This document shows, piece by piece, positions 28,856 to 37,031 of a stretch of 64,000 nt of DNA. Each line of letters starts with the position of its first letter. The stretch's first letter is position 1. The DNA lies in the NCBI RefSeq assembly GCF_014649035.1, contig NZ_BMSG01000024.1, positions 1-64,000 on the forward strand, read 5' to 3'. The DNA comes from Streptomyces sindenensis. Its GTDB lineage: Bacteria; Actinomycetota; Actinomycetes; Streptomycetales; Streptomycetaceae. Below the pieces are notes generated by a model. It was not told the DNA's origin. It ran no database searches and saw only the letters and a list, made by a program, of their open reading frames with translations. The position numbers were made by a program, and so were the translations under genes.

Positions 28856-29601
28856 GCGGCCCCGGCGCCCTCAGCGGCAAGGTCGCGCTGGTCACCGGAG
28901 GCTCCCGGGGCCTGGGCCGGGCCATGGCGCTGCGCCTGGCCCGGGACGGGGCGGCGGTCGCCATCGTCTACGTCAGCGACGAGTCCAGCGCCAAGGAGAC
29001 GCAGGGGGAGATCGAACGCCTCGGCGGCACGGCACGGAGCTACCGCTGCGACGTCTCCGACGCCGAGCAGGTCACCCGCTGCGTCAAGGCCGTCAGTGCG
29101 GACCTGGGGCCGGTCGACATCCTCGTCAACAACGCGGGGATCATCCGTGACGGGCTGGCCGCGTCGATCAAGGACGAGGACTTCGACGCGGTGGTGAACA
29201 CCAACCTCAGGGGTGCGTTCCTGTTCATCAAGGCGTGCTACTTCGGCTTCATCCGGAAGCGCAGCGGCTCCATCATCAACATCTCGTCGGTCTCCGGCGT
29301 CTTCGGCAGCGCCGGCCAGGCCAACTACGCCTCGGCGAAGGCGGGGCTGATCGGTCTGACGAAGAGCATCGCCAAGGAGCTGGCGGAGCGGAACGTCCGC
29401 TGCAACGCCGTCGCCCCCGGTCTGATCGCGACCGATATGACGCAGGACCTGGTCGATGACTCCAAGCGGCTCGACCCGGTGCCCATGCGCCGCTTCGGCC
29501 GCCCGGACGAGGTCGCCGGCCTGGTCGCCTTCCTGGCCGGGGACGAGAGCTCGTACATCACCGGGCAGGTCGTGTGTGTGGACGGCGGCATGGCGATGTG
29601 A
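28852..29601 (+). CDS. FabG-type 3-oxoacyl-ACP reductase (SDR)
   Basis: A 249-residue classical short-chain dehydrogenase. It has the NAD(P) motif TGGSRGLG near residue 16, NNAG, a catalytic Ser in INISSVSG, the YASAK active-site motif and a C-terminal GQVVCVDGGMAM typical of FabG. It would reduce a beta-ketoacyl-ACP to the D-3-hydroxyacyl-ACP with NADPH. Overlap with the free ACP gene suggests that ACP as partner, or a trans reduction for a PKS module lacking a KR. FabG is not a usual member of HMGS cassettes, so its task here is open. A hairpin at 29644-29688 ends the operon. Confidence 0.93.
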   Translation: MSGPGALSGKVALVTGGSRGLGRAMALRLARDGAAVAIVYVSDESSAKETQGEIERLGGTARSYRCDVSDAEQVTRCVKAVSADLGPVDILVNNAGIIRDGLAASIKDEDFDAVVNTNLRGAFLFIKACYFGFIRKRSGSIINISSVSGVFGSAGQANYASAKAGLIGLTKSIAKELAERNVRCNAVAPGLIATDMTQDLVDDSKRLDPVPMRRFGRPDEVAGLVAFLAGDESSYITGQVVCVDGGMAM

Positions 29602-29643
29602 CGCTGCCGGCCCTCGATAGGGGTGCCAGGTACCTGACACGGA

Positions 29644-29688
29644 TGAGGGTGCTCGCGACCAGGAACGTCCTGGTGGCGGGCACCCTCA
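29644..29688. terminator. Bidirectional terminator-like hairpin between convergent operons
   Basis: A 21-bp stem with two mismatches and a 3-nt loop (acg, 29665-29667). The arms are 29644-29664 and 29668-29688. It lies between the FabG stop (29601) and the convergent permease stop (29710), where a shared terminator is expected. Confidence 0.75.
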
Positions 29689-29709
29689 CCCTGTTTCCGG
29701 GAGCCGGGG

Positions 29710-30456
29710 TCACTCCCAGCGGAAGAACCGCGCGGCGAGCCCGGTGGCCACCACGAGGAGGCCGCCCAGCACCGACACCGCCACCAGGTTGTCGCCCCAG
29801 GTGCCGCCCTGCCACAGGTCCTGGAGGAACTCCGTGAGCTGGGTGAGCGGGGAGATCTGGGCCACGCTCCGTACGTTGTCGGGCAGGCTGTCCAGCGGCA
29901 CCGCGCCACCGGAGACCATGATCAGCGGGTACACCAGGGTGTTGCCCACCGCCTGGGCGGCACCGGAGGACGGGAGCGCCGCGGCCAGTGCGTAGCCGAC
30001 CGCGAGGAACGCGGAGATGCCCAGCAGCAACGCCAGCAGCACGGCCACGATGCTGCCCTCGGTCTTGGCCCCGAAGGCCGTCATGCCGATGACGAGCATC
30101 AGCACCAGGCTCACCGTCAGGATGGCGAACCGCACCGTCACGTCGGCCGCGATGTATTTGGCCGGCTTCAGCGGCGTCGCGCGGAAGCGGCGCAGCGCGC
30201 CGTTGTCCCGCTGCCCCACCAGGTCGACGGGGATCATCACGAAGCTCGTGATGGCGAGGACGATCGCGGAGAAGCTGACGAGGTTGGCCTCGACGAAGCT
30301 GCGGTCGCCGAACTCGGGCCGTGCTTCGGTGCCGAAGATGGCGCCCATGATGATGACGAACAGCGGGCCGAAGGCCAGCATGAAGAAGACGCTCGCGGGT
30401 TCCCGCAGGGTCCGCTTGGTCTGGACGGCGACCAGGTTTCCGAAAGCCGATGTCAC
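29710..30456 (-). CDS. ABC-2 type transporter permease (DrrB-like)
   Basis: About 248 residues with six likely membrane segments: FFMLAFGPLFVIIMGAIFG, a stretch around FSAIVLAITSFVMIPVDLV, LTVSLVLMLVIGM, VAVLLALLLGISAFLAVGYALAA, a stretch around YPLIMVSGGAVPL, and a C-terminal one ending ARFFRW. This is the arrangement of ABC-2 permeases of antibiotic exporters. The start is GTG 30456 (VTSAFGNLV), overlapping the ATPase stop as GTGA; longer in-frame starts would lie inside the ATPase gene. With the ATPase it should form an exporter, plausibly for the cluster product, though the substrate cannot be read from sequence. Confidence 0.92.
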   Translation of the reverse strand: MTSAFGNLVAVQTKRTLREPASVFFMLAFGPLFVIIMGAIFGTEARPEFGDRSFVEANLVSFSAIVLAITSFVMIPVDLVGQRDNGALRRFRATPLKPAKYIAADVTVRFAILTVSLVLMLVIGMTAFGAKTEGSIVAVLLALLLGISAFLAVGYALAAALPSSGAAQAVGNTLVYPLIMVSGGAVPLDSLPDNVRSVAQISPLTQLTEFLQDLWQGGTWGDNLVAVSVLGGLLVVATGLAARFFRWE

Positions 30457-31379
30457 TGACCCGACCCCTCTCGCATCGGACGGCCGGTCAGAGACAGGAA
30501 CACGTCTTCCAGATTGGGCTGTTCGGAGCGGAAGTCCTCCGCCACGAGCTGGAGGTCCGCCAGCATCCCCATGACCTCCTGGGCGAAGGTCCGGCCCTTG
30601 CCGCGGGCCACGACACGTCCCTCGCTGCGCTCCACGTGGATGAGCGAGGGCAGTTGCTGGAGCTCTCTGATCGGCGGGCGGCCGTTCACCGTGAACGTCA
30701 GCTTGGTCTCGCCGTCGAGGGAGTTGATCAGGTTCGTCACGGTGTCCAGCGCGATGAGCCTGCCGTGGTCGACGATCGCCACCCGGTCGCAGAGGCGCTC
30801 GGCCTCTTCCATGAAGTGGGTGGTGAGGAACACCGTGGTGCCGTTGTCGCGGATGTCGCGGATCACGTCCCACACCGCGTGCCGGGACTGCGGGTCGAGC
30901 GCCGTGGTGATCTCGTCGACGAAGATCAGCTCGGGGTTGTTGACCAGGGCCAGCGCGATGAACACGCGCTGCCGCTGGCCCCCGGACAGCTTGTCGACGT
31001 AGGAGTTGACCTTCTCGTCCAGGCCCAGGTCCCGAAGTGTCTTCCGCCAGTCGCCGGGGTTGCGGTAGAAGGAGGAGAAGAGCTGCAGCGCTTCCCCGAC
31101 CTTGATGCGGGGCGGCAGCGCGGAGGTCTGGAGCTGCAGACCCACGCGCTCGTGTATCTCCGCCGCGTCCTTCGCCGGGTCCATGCCCAGCACCTCGACG
31201 GTGCCGCTGTCACGGGTGCGCAGTCCTTCGACGCACTCCATGAGGGTGCTTTTTCCGGCCCCGTTGGGGCCGATCATGCCGAATATCTCGCCCTGCTGGA
31301 CCTCGAAGGAGACGCCGTCGACGGCGAGCAGATCCCCGTACCTCTTCGAGAGGTCCTGGCAGCGGATGACAGTGTTCAT
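30453..31379 (-). CDS. ABC transporter ATPase (DrrA-like)
   Basis: A 308-residue nucleotide-binding protein. Walker A GPNGAGKS near residue 38, signature LSGGQRQRV, Walker B LIFVDE and the switch His in LTTHFMEEAERLCD are all present. About 90 C-terminal residues beyond the core, as in drug-exporter ATPases of the DrrA family, probably contact the permease. AAGGAA lies 10 nt upstream of ATG 31379. It starts 7 nt after the regulator's stop and overlaps the permease, so the three genes form one minus-strand operon. It energises export through the adjacent permease. Confidence 0.95.
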   Translation of the reverse strand: MNTVIRCQDLSKRYGDLLAVDGVSFEVQQGEIFGMIGPNGAGKSTLMECVEGLRTRDSGTVEVLGMDPAKDAAEIHERVGLQLQTSALPPRIKVGEALQLFSSFYRNPGDWRKTLRDLGLDEKVNSYVDKLSGGQRQRVFIALALVNNPELIFVDEITTALDPQSRHAVWDVIRDIRDNGTTVFLTTHFMEEAERLCDRVAIVDHGRLIALDTVTNLINSLDGETKLTFTVNGRPPIRELQQLPSLIHVERSEGRVVARGKGRTFAQEVMGMLADLQLVAEDFRSEQPNLEDVFLSLTGRPMREGSGQ

Positions 31380-31386
31380 GTCTCGT

Positions 31387-31683
31387 TCATTCCTTGTCGT
31401 CAGCCTCCTGTGACTGCCCCTGACCCTGCTGGAGATGACCGCCGAGAGGGGGGAAGCCGCTTTGCATCAGCGATTCGATCTTCATCAGAGCGATGCCGTG
31501 CTGCGGGTCACCGAGAACCAGGAGCTTGTCGCCCGCGTTGATGTCCAGATCACGCCGGGCCTTCGCCGGAATCACGATCTGACCTCGCTCGCTGACGGTC
31601 ACAGCACCGTAGAAACCCCGCCCCTTCGGGTCGTACGACGCGCCGCCGGAAGCGTCGCGCCCCTTGTCTCCGACCGGGGTCAT
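31387..31683 (-). CDS. AbrB/MazE/SpoVT-type DNA-binding regulator
   Basis: 98 residues with a swapped-hairpin AbrB domain at ~26-72: VSERGQIVIPAKARRDLDI followed by GDKLLVLG. The N-terminal 25 residues and the Gln/Gly-rich tail are low complexity. Proteins of this family bind DNA as dimers and often repress their own operon. It is first in the operon with the exporter genes, so I infer control of export. A palindrome 25-51 bases upstream is a candidate autoregulatory site. It is not paired with a MazF/VapC-type toxin gene, which argues against an antitoxin role. Confidence 0.88.
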   Translation of the reverse strand: MTPVGDKGRDASGGASYDPKGRGFYGAVTVSERGQIVIPAKARRDLDINAGDKLLVLGDPQHGIALMKIESLMQSGFPPLGGHLQQGQGQSQEADDKE

Positions 31684-31707
31684 CTGACCGTTCCTCTACT
31701 CGCGGTA

Positions 31708-31734
31708 CACATGATTCGGCATGTATATCATGTG
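31708..31734 (-). promoter_or_regulatory. Palindromic operator candidate and AT-rich promoter element of the AbrB-exporter operon
   Basis: Arms CACATGAT (31708-31715) and ATCATGTG (31727-31734) are exact inverted repeats around an 11-nt centre. On the minus strand the right half includes GATATACAT, a plausible -10 element. This is one of the few AT-rich spots in the region. No clear -35 box was found. Binding by the adjacent AbrB-like protein is inference. Confidence 0.45.
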
Positions 31735-32216
31735 GATCTCTCGCGTCTGTGGGGGTCCGGCGACGGCTTGATGACGATGCTGTCTCGGAGGTACGAGTGG
31801 TCGTCATAAGTCGTGAACTCGGCCTGACAGAGGGCGAAATCGCCGTCAGGGCCGGTGCCTCTCCGACCACCTGGCGCACTCCTTTGGACCGTTGCCCGGA
31901 CCCGTGCGGCGATGCCGCCCCGGCCCCGGGAGGTCCAGCGCGAACGCCGTGACGGTGGCGGCTCAGTGAAGGACCGGCTCAGACCCCGTCTGAGCCGGTC
32001 CTTCTGGTTTCCTGGGCCGGTCCCGGACGGGCGGTCCCGGGGGACTGAAGGTGTCGGGCGGCTGAAGGTCTTCTGCCGCGATGGCAGGAAGGTGCCAACT
32101 CCTCCCTCCCGGCAGTCGGCCTGTCCTATGGTTTCGCTGGCCGGGGGGCTGTGCAGTGACGGGCGACTTCTCGCTTCCGAGCTGCCGGCGCACACAATGC
32201 TGTGGGGGAATTTCTG
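31735..32216. other. Non-coding stretch between the exporter operon and the prenyl synthase gene
   Basis: I see no convincing gene here on either strand: open frames exist but have irregular codon use and no recognisable domain. It contains one strong hairpin (31969-32003) and, at its right end, the purine-rich RBS of the prenyl synthase gene. Codon bias is weaker than in neighbouring genes, which fits intergenic DNA or a decayed gene. Confidence 0.5.
31969..32003. terminator. Perfect 15-bp terminator-like hairpin
   Basis: Arms 31969-31983 (aaggaccggctcaga) and 31989-32003 are exact reverse complements around the loop ccccg, and ctggttt follows on the plus strand. It resembles an intrinsic terminator but has no recognised gene directly upstream. 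It isolates the prenyl synthase gene from leftward sequence. Confidence 0.7.
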
Positions 32217-33266
32217 ATGCGATCGCACCGGAGCGCATTGGCTGCGCCCACGACGGACCGGGCCACAGGAACACTGCTCGCTCAGCTGGAGATCGAGGAC
32301 GGTGAGCTGACGGCGCGGCTGGCCGACGGGCTCGAAGCGGCGGAGAAGGGGCTCCAGGACACCGCGGCCACCGCCGCGGACCCCCGGATCGCGGAGCTCA
32401 CCGGGCATCTGGCCGCGTTCGGGGGCAAGCGGCTGCGGCCGCTTCTGGTTCTGCTGGGGGCGGAGTTCGGGGAGCCGTGGAGTGCGGGGGTGACCGAGGC
32501 CGCCGTCATCGCCGAGCTGGTCCATGTCTCCTCGCTCTACCACGACGATGTGATGGATGCCGCCACCACCCGGCACGGGGTGCCCAGCGCCAACGCCCGC
32601 TGGGGGGAGCGGTCCGCCGTCTTCGGCGGGGACTGGCTGCTGGCCCGCGCCGCGCAGCTCTCGGCGGCGCTCGGGGCCGAAACGATTCGGCTCAATGCGG
32701 AGGCGGCCGGGCGGCTGGTCACCGGGCAGCTCCGGGAGCTCACGGGGCCGGCTCCGGGGGAGGATCCCGTCGAGCACTACTTCCAGGTGCTCAGCGGGAA
32801 GACGGCCGCGCTGTTCTCCCTGGCCCTGTCCATCGGCGCCCATCAGGCGGGCGCCCCCACCGCTTCGATCCAGGCGCTCGACGAGTACGGGAGACAGCTC
32901 GGCCTCGCCTTCCAGATAGCCGACGACCTGCTCGACCTCACCGCGCCGGTCGACTGGACCGGCAAGGAACGGGGGAAGGACCTGGCCGCCGGAGTGGCCA
33001 GTCTCCCGGTCCTCCTCGCCCGCGCCGACGAGAGCACCGACGGCGCCGAACTGCGGGAGATCCTGCTCGCCGGGCCGTTGACCGACACAGCGGTACGCCA
33101 ACGAGCCCTGGAGCTCTTCCGGACCTCGCCGGCCCTCGCCACCACCGAGGACATGATGCACCTGCGGCTGGCCCGGGCGCGGGCCGCGATCCAGGGTCTT
33201 GCTCCGCACCCGGCGCACCAGGCCCTCCTCGCGCTCTGCGCGTTCATGGCGGCGAGAACGGCGTAG
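32217..33266 (+). CDS. Polyprenyl diphosphate synthase (E-type isoprenyl transferase)
   Basis: 349 residues with both Asp-rich motifs, the first as YHDDVMD near residue 100 and the second as IADDLLD near 233. GGKRLRP and KTAALF, which bind IPP and the allylic diphosphate, are also present. It condenses isopentenyl diphosphate onto an allylic primer to give a long trans-polyprenyl diphosphate. Chain length cannot be read safely, but the Streptomyces family usually serves menaquinone or carotenoid side chains. ATG 32217 is preceded by GGGGGAA (~32204-32210); GTG 32202 is a less likely start. A housekeeping quinone role or an accessory isoprenoid step is possible. Confidence 0.92.
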   Translation: MRSHRSALAAPTTDRATGTLLAQLEIEDGELTARLADGLEAAEKGLQDTAATAADPRIAELTGHLAAFGGKRLRPLLVLLGAEFGEPWSAGVTEAAVIAELVHVSSLYHDDVMDAATTRHGVPSANARWGERSAVFGGDWLLARAAQLSAALGAETIRLNAEAAGRLVTGQLRELTGPAPGEDPVEHYFQVLSGKTAALFSLALSIGAHQAGAPTASIQALDEYGRQLGLAFQIADDLLDLTAPVDWTGKERGKDLAAGVASLPVLLARADESTDGAELREILLAGPLTDTAVRQRALELFRTSPALATTEDMMHLRLARARAAIQGLAPHPAHQALLALCAFMAARTA

Positions 33267-33281
33267 GTCCGCGACTCGCGC

Positions 33282-33393
33282 GTGCCCCACGGCGGCACCC
33301 CGGGCGCTGTCCCCCCACGGCGGCGCCCCGGCCGCCGTGACCCCCACGGCGGTACCCGGGCTGCCGTGCCCCCCACGGTGGCTCCCGGCCGCC
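33282..33393 (+). repeat. Four imperfect 27-29 bp tandem repeats
   Basis: Units at 33282-33308, 33309-33336, 33337-33365 and 33366-33393 share the core CCCACGGCGGCnCCCGGGC and begin with GT. They fill most of the gap between the prenyl synthase and the ABC1 kinase. Each half (CACGGCGG / CCGGCCGCCGTG) can pair with the next unit, so the RNA could form several alternative hairpins. There are no unique spacers, so this is not a CRISPR array. Confidence 0.8.
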
Positions 33394-33449
33394 GCACCGC
33401 AACCTCGACGCCTACCGCGCAGCTCCTAGCTGACCGAAGGAACCGCTCC

Positions 33450-35528
33450 ATGCAGGCTCTGGCCGCCGACAGCGTCGGCGACGTCCCCTTTGCTGTGTTC
33501 ATCGTTCTGGCCGCGGCGGTCTCCCTCGGTGTGATCGTCTTCGCCGTCTCCACGGCCTCGCGCCGGCTGCTGGGCATCCGGGTCGGCCCCATGAGAGCCA
33601 TGACGTCCGGACTGGTCGGCCTGGCCGTCTTCATCCTCTTCGACCAGGTGGTGCGGGACGAGGAGAGCCTCAGAGCGCTCTCGACGGTTCAGGTGGCGCT
33701 GTCGCTGCTGGGTGCGATGGCCACCCTCGTGGTGGTCGAGGTCTTCGTCCCGTACGGCAGTTGGGCGCGGCCTCTCCAGATCGTGCGGACGCTGGGGCAC
33801 AGGCTCCGCCGAACGCGCCGCTACATCCAGATCAGCCGCATTTTCATGCGCCACGGACTGGGGCGCTATCTGCGCGGCCGGAGCAGCATGGACCGCGCTT
33901 TCGAGGCGAACGAGGCCGGCCGGCAGTCGGCCAGGGCGCTGCGGCTCGCGCTGGAGGACTGCGGGGGCGCGCTGATCAAGCTGGGCCAGGTCCTGTCCAC
34001 CCGGAGCGATCTGCTGCCCCCGCACTTCATCGACGAGCTGAGCCGGCTCCAGTCGAACGTCCCCCCGGCACCGTGGCCCGAGGTGGCGGCGGTGCTCCAC
34101 AAGGAGCTCGGCAAGCCGGTCGATGAGGTCTTCGACTGGATCGAGCACGTGCCGCTCGCCGCCGCCTCCATCGCGCAGGTGCACCGGGCCCGGCTGCGCG
34201 GCGGGCCCAGCGTCGTCGTCAAGGTCCAGCGGCCGGGGATACGCGAGAGCATCGAGCGCGACCTCGACATCGTGCTCGCCATCACGCGCAGCCTCCAGGA
34301 CCGGGCCAGGTCGGTGCACGCCCTCGGGCTGCGGGACCTGGGCGACGGCTTCTCCGTGTCCGTGCGCGAGGAGCTGGACTTCCGGATCGAGGCGCGCAAC
34401 TCCTCGGCGGTGGCGGAGGCCTGCGACGGGTACGCGCCGGACGCGACGGTGCGCATCCCCCGGGTCCACTACGAGTTCACCTCGTCCCGCCTCCTGGTGC
34501 AGGAGTGGCTGGAGGGCGTCACGCTCGACCGCGCGGGGAAGGTGGCCGACGAGAGGGGGTGGGACCGGCACGCCCTGGCCCGTACCGCGCTGGGCGCCGT
34601 GCTGGACCAGATCCTCCGGTACGGCGTCTTCCACGCCGATCCCCACCCGGGCAACATGCTGCTGCTCGACGACGGGCGGCTCGGGCTGCTCGACTTCGGT
34701 TCGGTGGGCAGGATCGACCCGTCGGCGCGGCTCGCCATCCAGGAAGTGCTGGTCGCCATCGACCGGGGCGATCCCGCCGCCCTGCACGACGCGCTGATCG
34801 ACCTGCTGGGGACCAGGGCCACTTCGCGCGACGGCATCATGCCCGACTCGCTGCTCCTGGAGCGGGCGTTGGGCAGGTTCATGGCCCAGTACCTCGGGGC
34901 CGGCGGTCAGCCCGACGCCGAGATGTTCACCGCCCTGTTCCGCATGCTGACCCGCTTCGACCTGGCGGTGCCCCCGGAGGTCGCCGCGGTCTTCCGGGCG
35001 ATCGCCACGATCGAGGGCACCCTGGGGCGGCTGGCGCCGGGCTTCAACATCCTCGATGAATCACGGGCGTTCGCCGCCGATCTGCTCACCGACCGGCTGC
35101 ATTTCGGCTCCCGGCGGAAGACGGCGGGCGGGAAGACGGGCTTCTCGGGCTTCGACCTGCCGTCGCTGGCCCGGGAAGCGGCCCAGGAGGCGATGGCGAT
35201 CCTGCCCATGCTGCGGAGGCTGCCGCGGCGGGCCGAGCGCATCAGCGCCTCGCTGGAGGAGGGGCGGCTCGCGGTGCGCGTGCGCGTCCTGGCCGACGAG
35301 CGGGAACAGCGCTTCGTCGCCGGCCTCGTCCACCAGGTGGTGATCGGCCTGCTCGCCGCCTGTACCGGGGTGATGGGCGTCATGCTGGTCGTGTTCGGAA
35401 CCGGCAAGGGACCACGCGTCACCCAGCAGTTGGAGCTGTTCCCGCTGCTCGGCTATCACGCCCTCGTGGTGAGCGCCATCCTCACGCTCCGGGCGCTTTA
35501 CACGGCGATGCGCAGATCCGTCCGGTGA
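33450..35528 (+). CDS. ABC1/UbiB (AarF) family atypical kinase, membrane-bound
   Basis: A 692-residue ABC1 protein. Three N-terminal membrane segments (~14-34, ~50-67, ~75-95) precede the kinase-like core, which has LIKLGQVLSTRSDLLP (the family's KxGQ motif), EELDFRIEARN (ExD), FHADPHPGNM and LLDFGSVG. Two further membrane segments end the protein (~630-652 and ~662-682). Members bind ATP and assist isoprenoid-quinone biosynthesis or membrane lipid homeostasis. Its position beside a polyprenyl synthase suggests a linked quinone or prenyl-lipid role. ATG 33450 has GAAGGA (33436-33441) 8 nt upstream. The P450 gene converges on it 26 bases downstream. Confidence 0.93.
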   Translation: MQALAADSVGDVPFAVFIVLAAAVSLGVIVFAVSTASRRLLGIRVGPMRAMTSGLVGLAVFILFDQVVRDEESLRALSTVQVALSLLGAMATLVVVEVFVPYGSWARPLQIVRTLGHRLRRTRRYIQISRIFMRHGLGRYLRGRSSMDRAFEANEAGRQSARALRLALEDCGGALIKLGQVLSTRSDLLPPHFIDELSRLQSNVPPAPWPEVAAVLHKELGKPVDEVFDWIEHVPLAAASIAQVHRARLRGGPSVVVKVQRPGIRESIERDLDIVLAITRSLQDRARSVHALGLRDLGDGFSVSVREELDFRIEARNSSAVAEACDGYAPDATVRIPRVHYEFTSSRLLVQEWLEGVTLDRAGKVADERGWDRHALARTALGAVLDQILRYGVFHADPHPGNMLLLDDGRLGLLDFGSVGRIDPSARLAIQEVLVAIDRGDPAALHDALIDLLGTRATSRDGIMPDSLLLERALGRFMAQYLGAGGQPDAEMFTALFRMLTRFDLAVPPEVAAVFRAIATIEGTLGRLAPGFNILDESRAFAADLLTDRLHFGSRRKTAGGKTGFSGFDLPSLAREAAQEAMAILPMLRRLPRRAERISASLEEGRLAVRVRVLADEREQRFVAGLVHQVVIGLLAACTGVMGVMLVVFGTGKGPRVTQQLELFPLLGYHALVVSAILTLRALYTAMRRSVR

Positions 35529-35554
35529 CCGGGGCGGGCGCGGGACTCCACGGT

Positions 35555-36775
35555 TCACCGCAGCCTGACCGGAAGCTCCTTCAACGGGCGTACGACCACG
35601 TTCTGTTCGTAACGCAGTTCGGAGGGCGCGACGGCCAGCGAGACGGCGGGGAAGCGTTCGAAGAGCCGCCGGGAGCCGATCTCGGTGATGACCTTCGCCA
35701 GATGGGCGCCCGAGCAGTAGTGGATGCCGAAGCCGAAGCTGAGGTGGGCCGGCTTGTGCCGGTCGAGGTCCAGCCGGTCCGGGTGGTCGGGGAACTGATC
35801 CGTGTCGCGGTTGGTCGACATCACGCTGATGACGACGACCTCACCGGCGGGGATGGTCACCCCGCCGATCTCGACCGGCTCGGTGGTGACCCGCTGGAGG
35901 GCGTTGCTGATGGGGCCCACGTACCGGATGAGTTCGTCCATCGACTTGCCCCAGCGGCCGGGCTCCGCCAGCAGCTGGGACCGCTCCGCCGGATGGGTGA
36001 GAAGGGCGGCCATGACCCCGCCGAGCAGGCTGGCGGTGGTGTCGTTGCCGCCGGTCATCAGCGCGAAGCCGGTGGACAGGATCTCGGTGCCGGTCAGCCG
36101 GCGTTCCGGGTCGGCGTGGATGAGCGCGGAGAGCAGGTCGTCGCCCGGCTCCCGGCCCTTGCGCTCGATGAGCTCGGACATGTACGTGGAAAGCTCCTGG
36201 ATGCTGCGGTCCAGGACCCCGGAGCCGTCCGTGGGGGAGTACGTGCGCAGGGCGGCCGACCAGCGCAGGAAGTCGGGCCAGGCATCGGCGGGTACGCCCA
36301 TCAGCTCGGCGATCGTGATGACGGGCAGCGGGTCGGCGTAACCGGTGATCAGATCGGGGCGGGGGGCTGCCGCCAGCCGGTCCAGCAGCTCGTCGGCGAT
36401 CTCCTCGACGCGCGGCCGCAGCGCTTCGGCCCTGCGCGGGGTGAAGGCGAAGCTGATCGCCCGGCGCAGCGGTGTGTGGCGCGGCGGCTCCAGATTGGCG
36501 AGGTGGTTCGCCTCCTCCGGCGGAGGGGTCATCGGCCGTCCCGTCCGCTTCGACATCAGCTCGTAGTGCACATGGATGTCGCGGCTCAGCCGGGGGTCGG
36601 CGAGCGCGTCCTTCGCGTCGTCGTACCGGGTCACCACCCAGACACGGTCCCCGCCCGGCATGGACAGCTCGCGGACGGGGCTCTCGCGCCGCACGTACTC
36701 CAGGATCGGATAGGGGTCCTGCGTGAAGTCGTTGGTGAGCATCCAGTACTTGGAGAGTGTCCGCGTGCCTGCCAT
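35555..36775 (-). CDS. Cytochrome P450 (bacterial class I, tailoring-type)
   Basis: A 406-residue soluble P450. The I-helix motif is GGNDTT, the K-helix ExxR is ELIR, and the heme-binding loop is FGFGIHYCSGAHLA with the Cys near residue 353. It would need a ferredoxin and reductase, none of which is encoded here. ATG 36775 has GGAGGA (36786-36781 on the minus strand) 5 nt upstream. It is transcribed divergently from the MacB-type exporter. The substrate is unknown; hydroxylation or epoxidation of the polyketide or peptide product is the obvious guess, but its position among transport genes does not prove a link. Confidence 0.94.
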   Translation of the reverse strand: MAGTRTLSKYWMLTNDFTQDPYPILEYVRRESPVRELSMPGGDRVWVVTRYDDAKDALADPRLSRDIHVHYELMSKRTGRPMTPPPEEANHLANLEPPRHTPLRRAISFAFTPRRAEALRPRVEEIADELLDRLAAAPRPDLITGYADPLPVITIAELMGVPADAWPDFLRWSAALRTYSPTDGSGVLDRSIQELSTYMSELIERKGREPGDDLLSALIHADPERRLTGTEILSTGFALMTGGNDTTASLLGGVMAALLTHPAERSQLLAEPGRWGKSMDELIRYVGPISNALQRVTTEPVEIGGVTIPAGEVVVISVMSTNRDTDQFPDHPDRLDLDRHKPAHLSFGFGIHYCSGAHLAKVITEIGSRRLFERFPAVSLAVAPSELRYEQNVVVRPLKELPVRLR

Positions 36776-36890
36776 GTCCGTCCTCCGGGCTGTGGGCGGG
36801 GTTGTCGGCCCGTCGTCGGGACGGTAGGTGAGCTCGCCCTTTCGGCGCATGCCTGGTTCCAAGAGTTCGAAGCGCGGGCGCGCGGGGCGG

Positions 36891-36936
36891 CGTACCCCGG
36901 ATGCTCTCTGCCGAACGGTAGATGTGGCGGGGTACG
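36891..36936. promoter_or_regulatory. Inverted repeat in the divergent P450/exporter promoter region
   Basis: CGTACCCC (36891-36898) and GGGGTACG (36929-36936) are exact inverted repeats 30 nt apart, in the 256-bp gap between two divergent genes. They could be paired operator half-sites or the two boundaries of a regulated promoter. No clear sigma-70 boxes were recognised and no regulator is adjacent. Confidence 0.35.
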
Positions 36937-37031
36937 GCCCGCTCCTAGGCTTCGAGCGATCGCCGGGCATGGTGCACAGTGCTCCGGATCTCGACAGCCC
37001 GTGACACAGCCCGTTGGGGAGAGTGAACCGC

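Noticed and set aside
31387..31683. Antitoxin of a toxin-antitoxin pair
   Set aside because: The AbrB-like fold fits, but the adjoining genes are ABC transporter components and no toxin gene is present.
31728..33347. A minus-strand open frame covering the intergenic stretch and the prenyl synthase
   Set aside because: It overlaps a convincing prenyl synthase on the other strand and shows no domain; only its tail lies in non-coding DNA.
33282..33393. Possible CRISPR array
   Set aside because: Repeats are directly adjacent without spacers and no cas genes are nearby.
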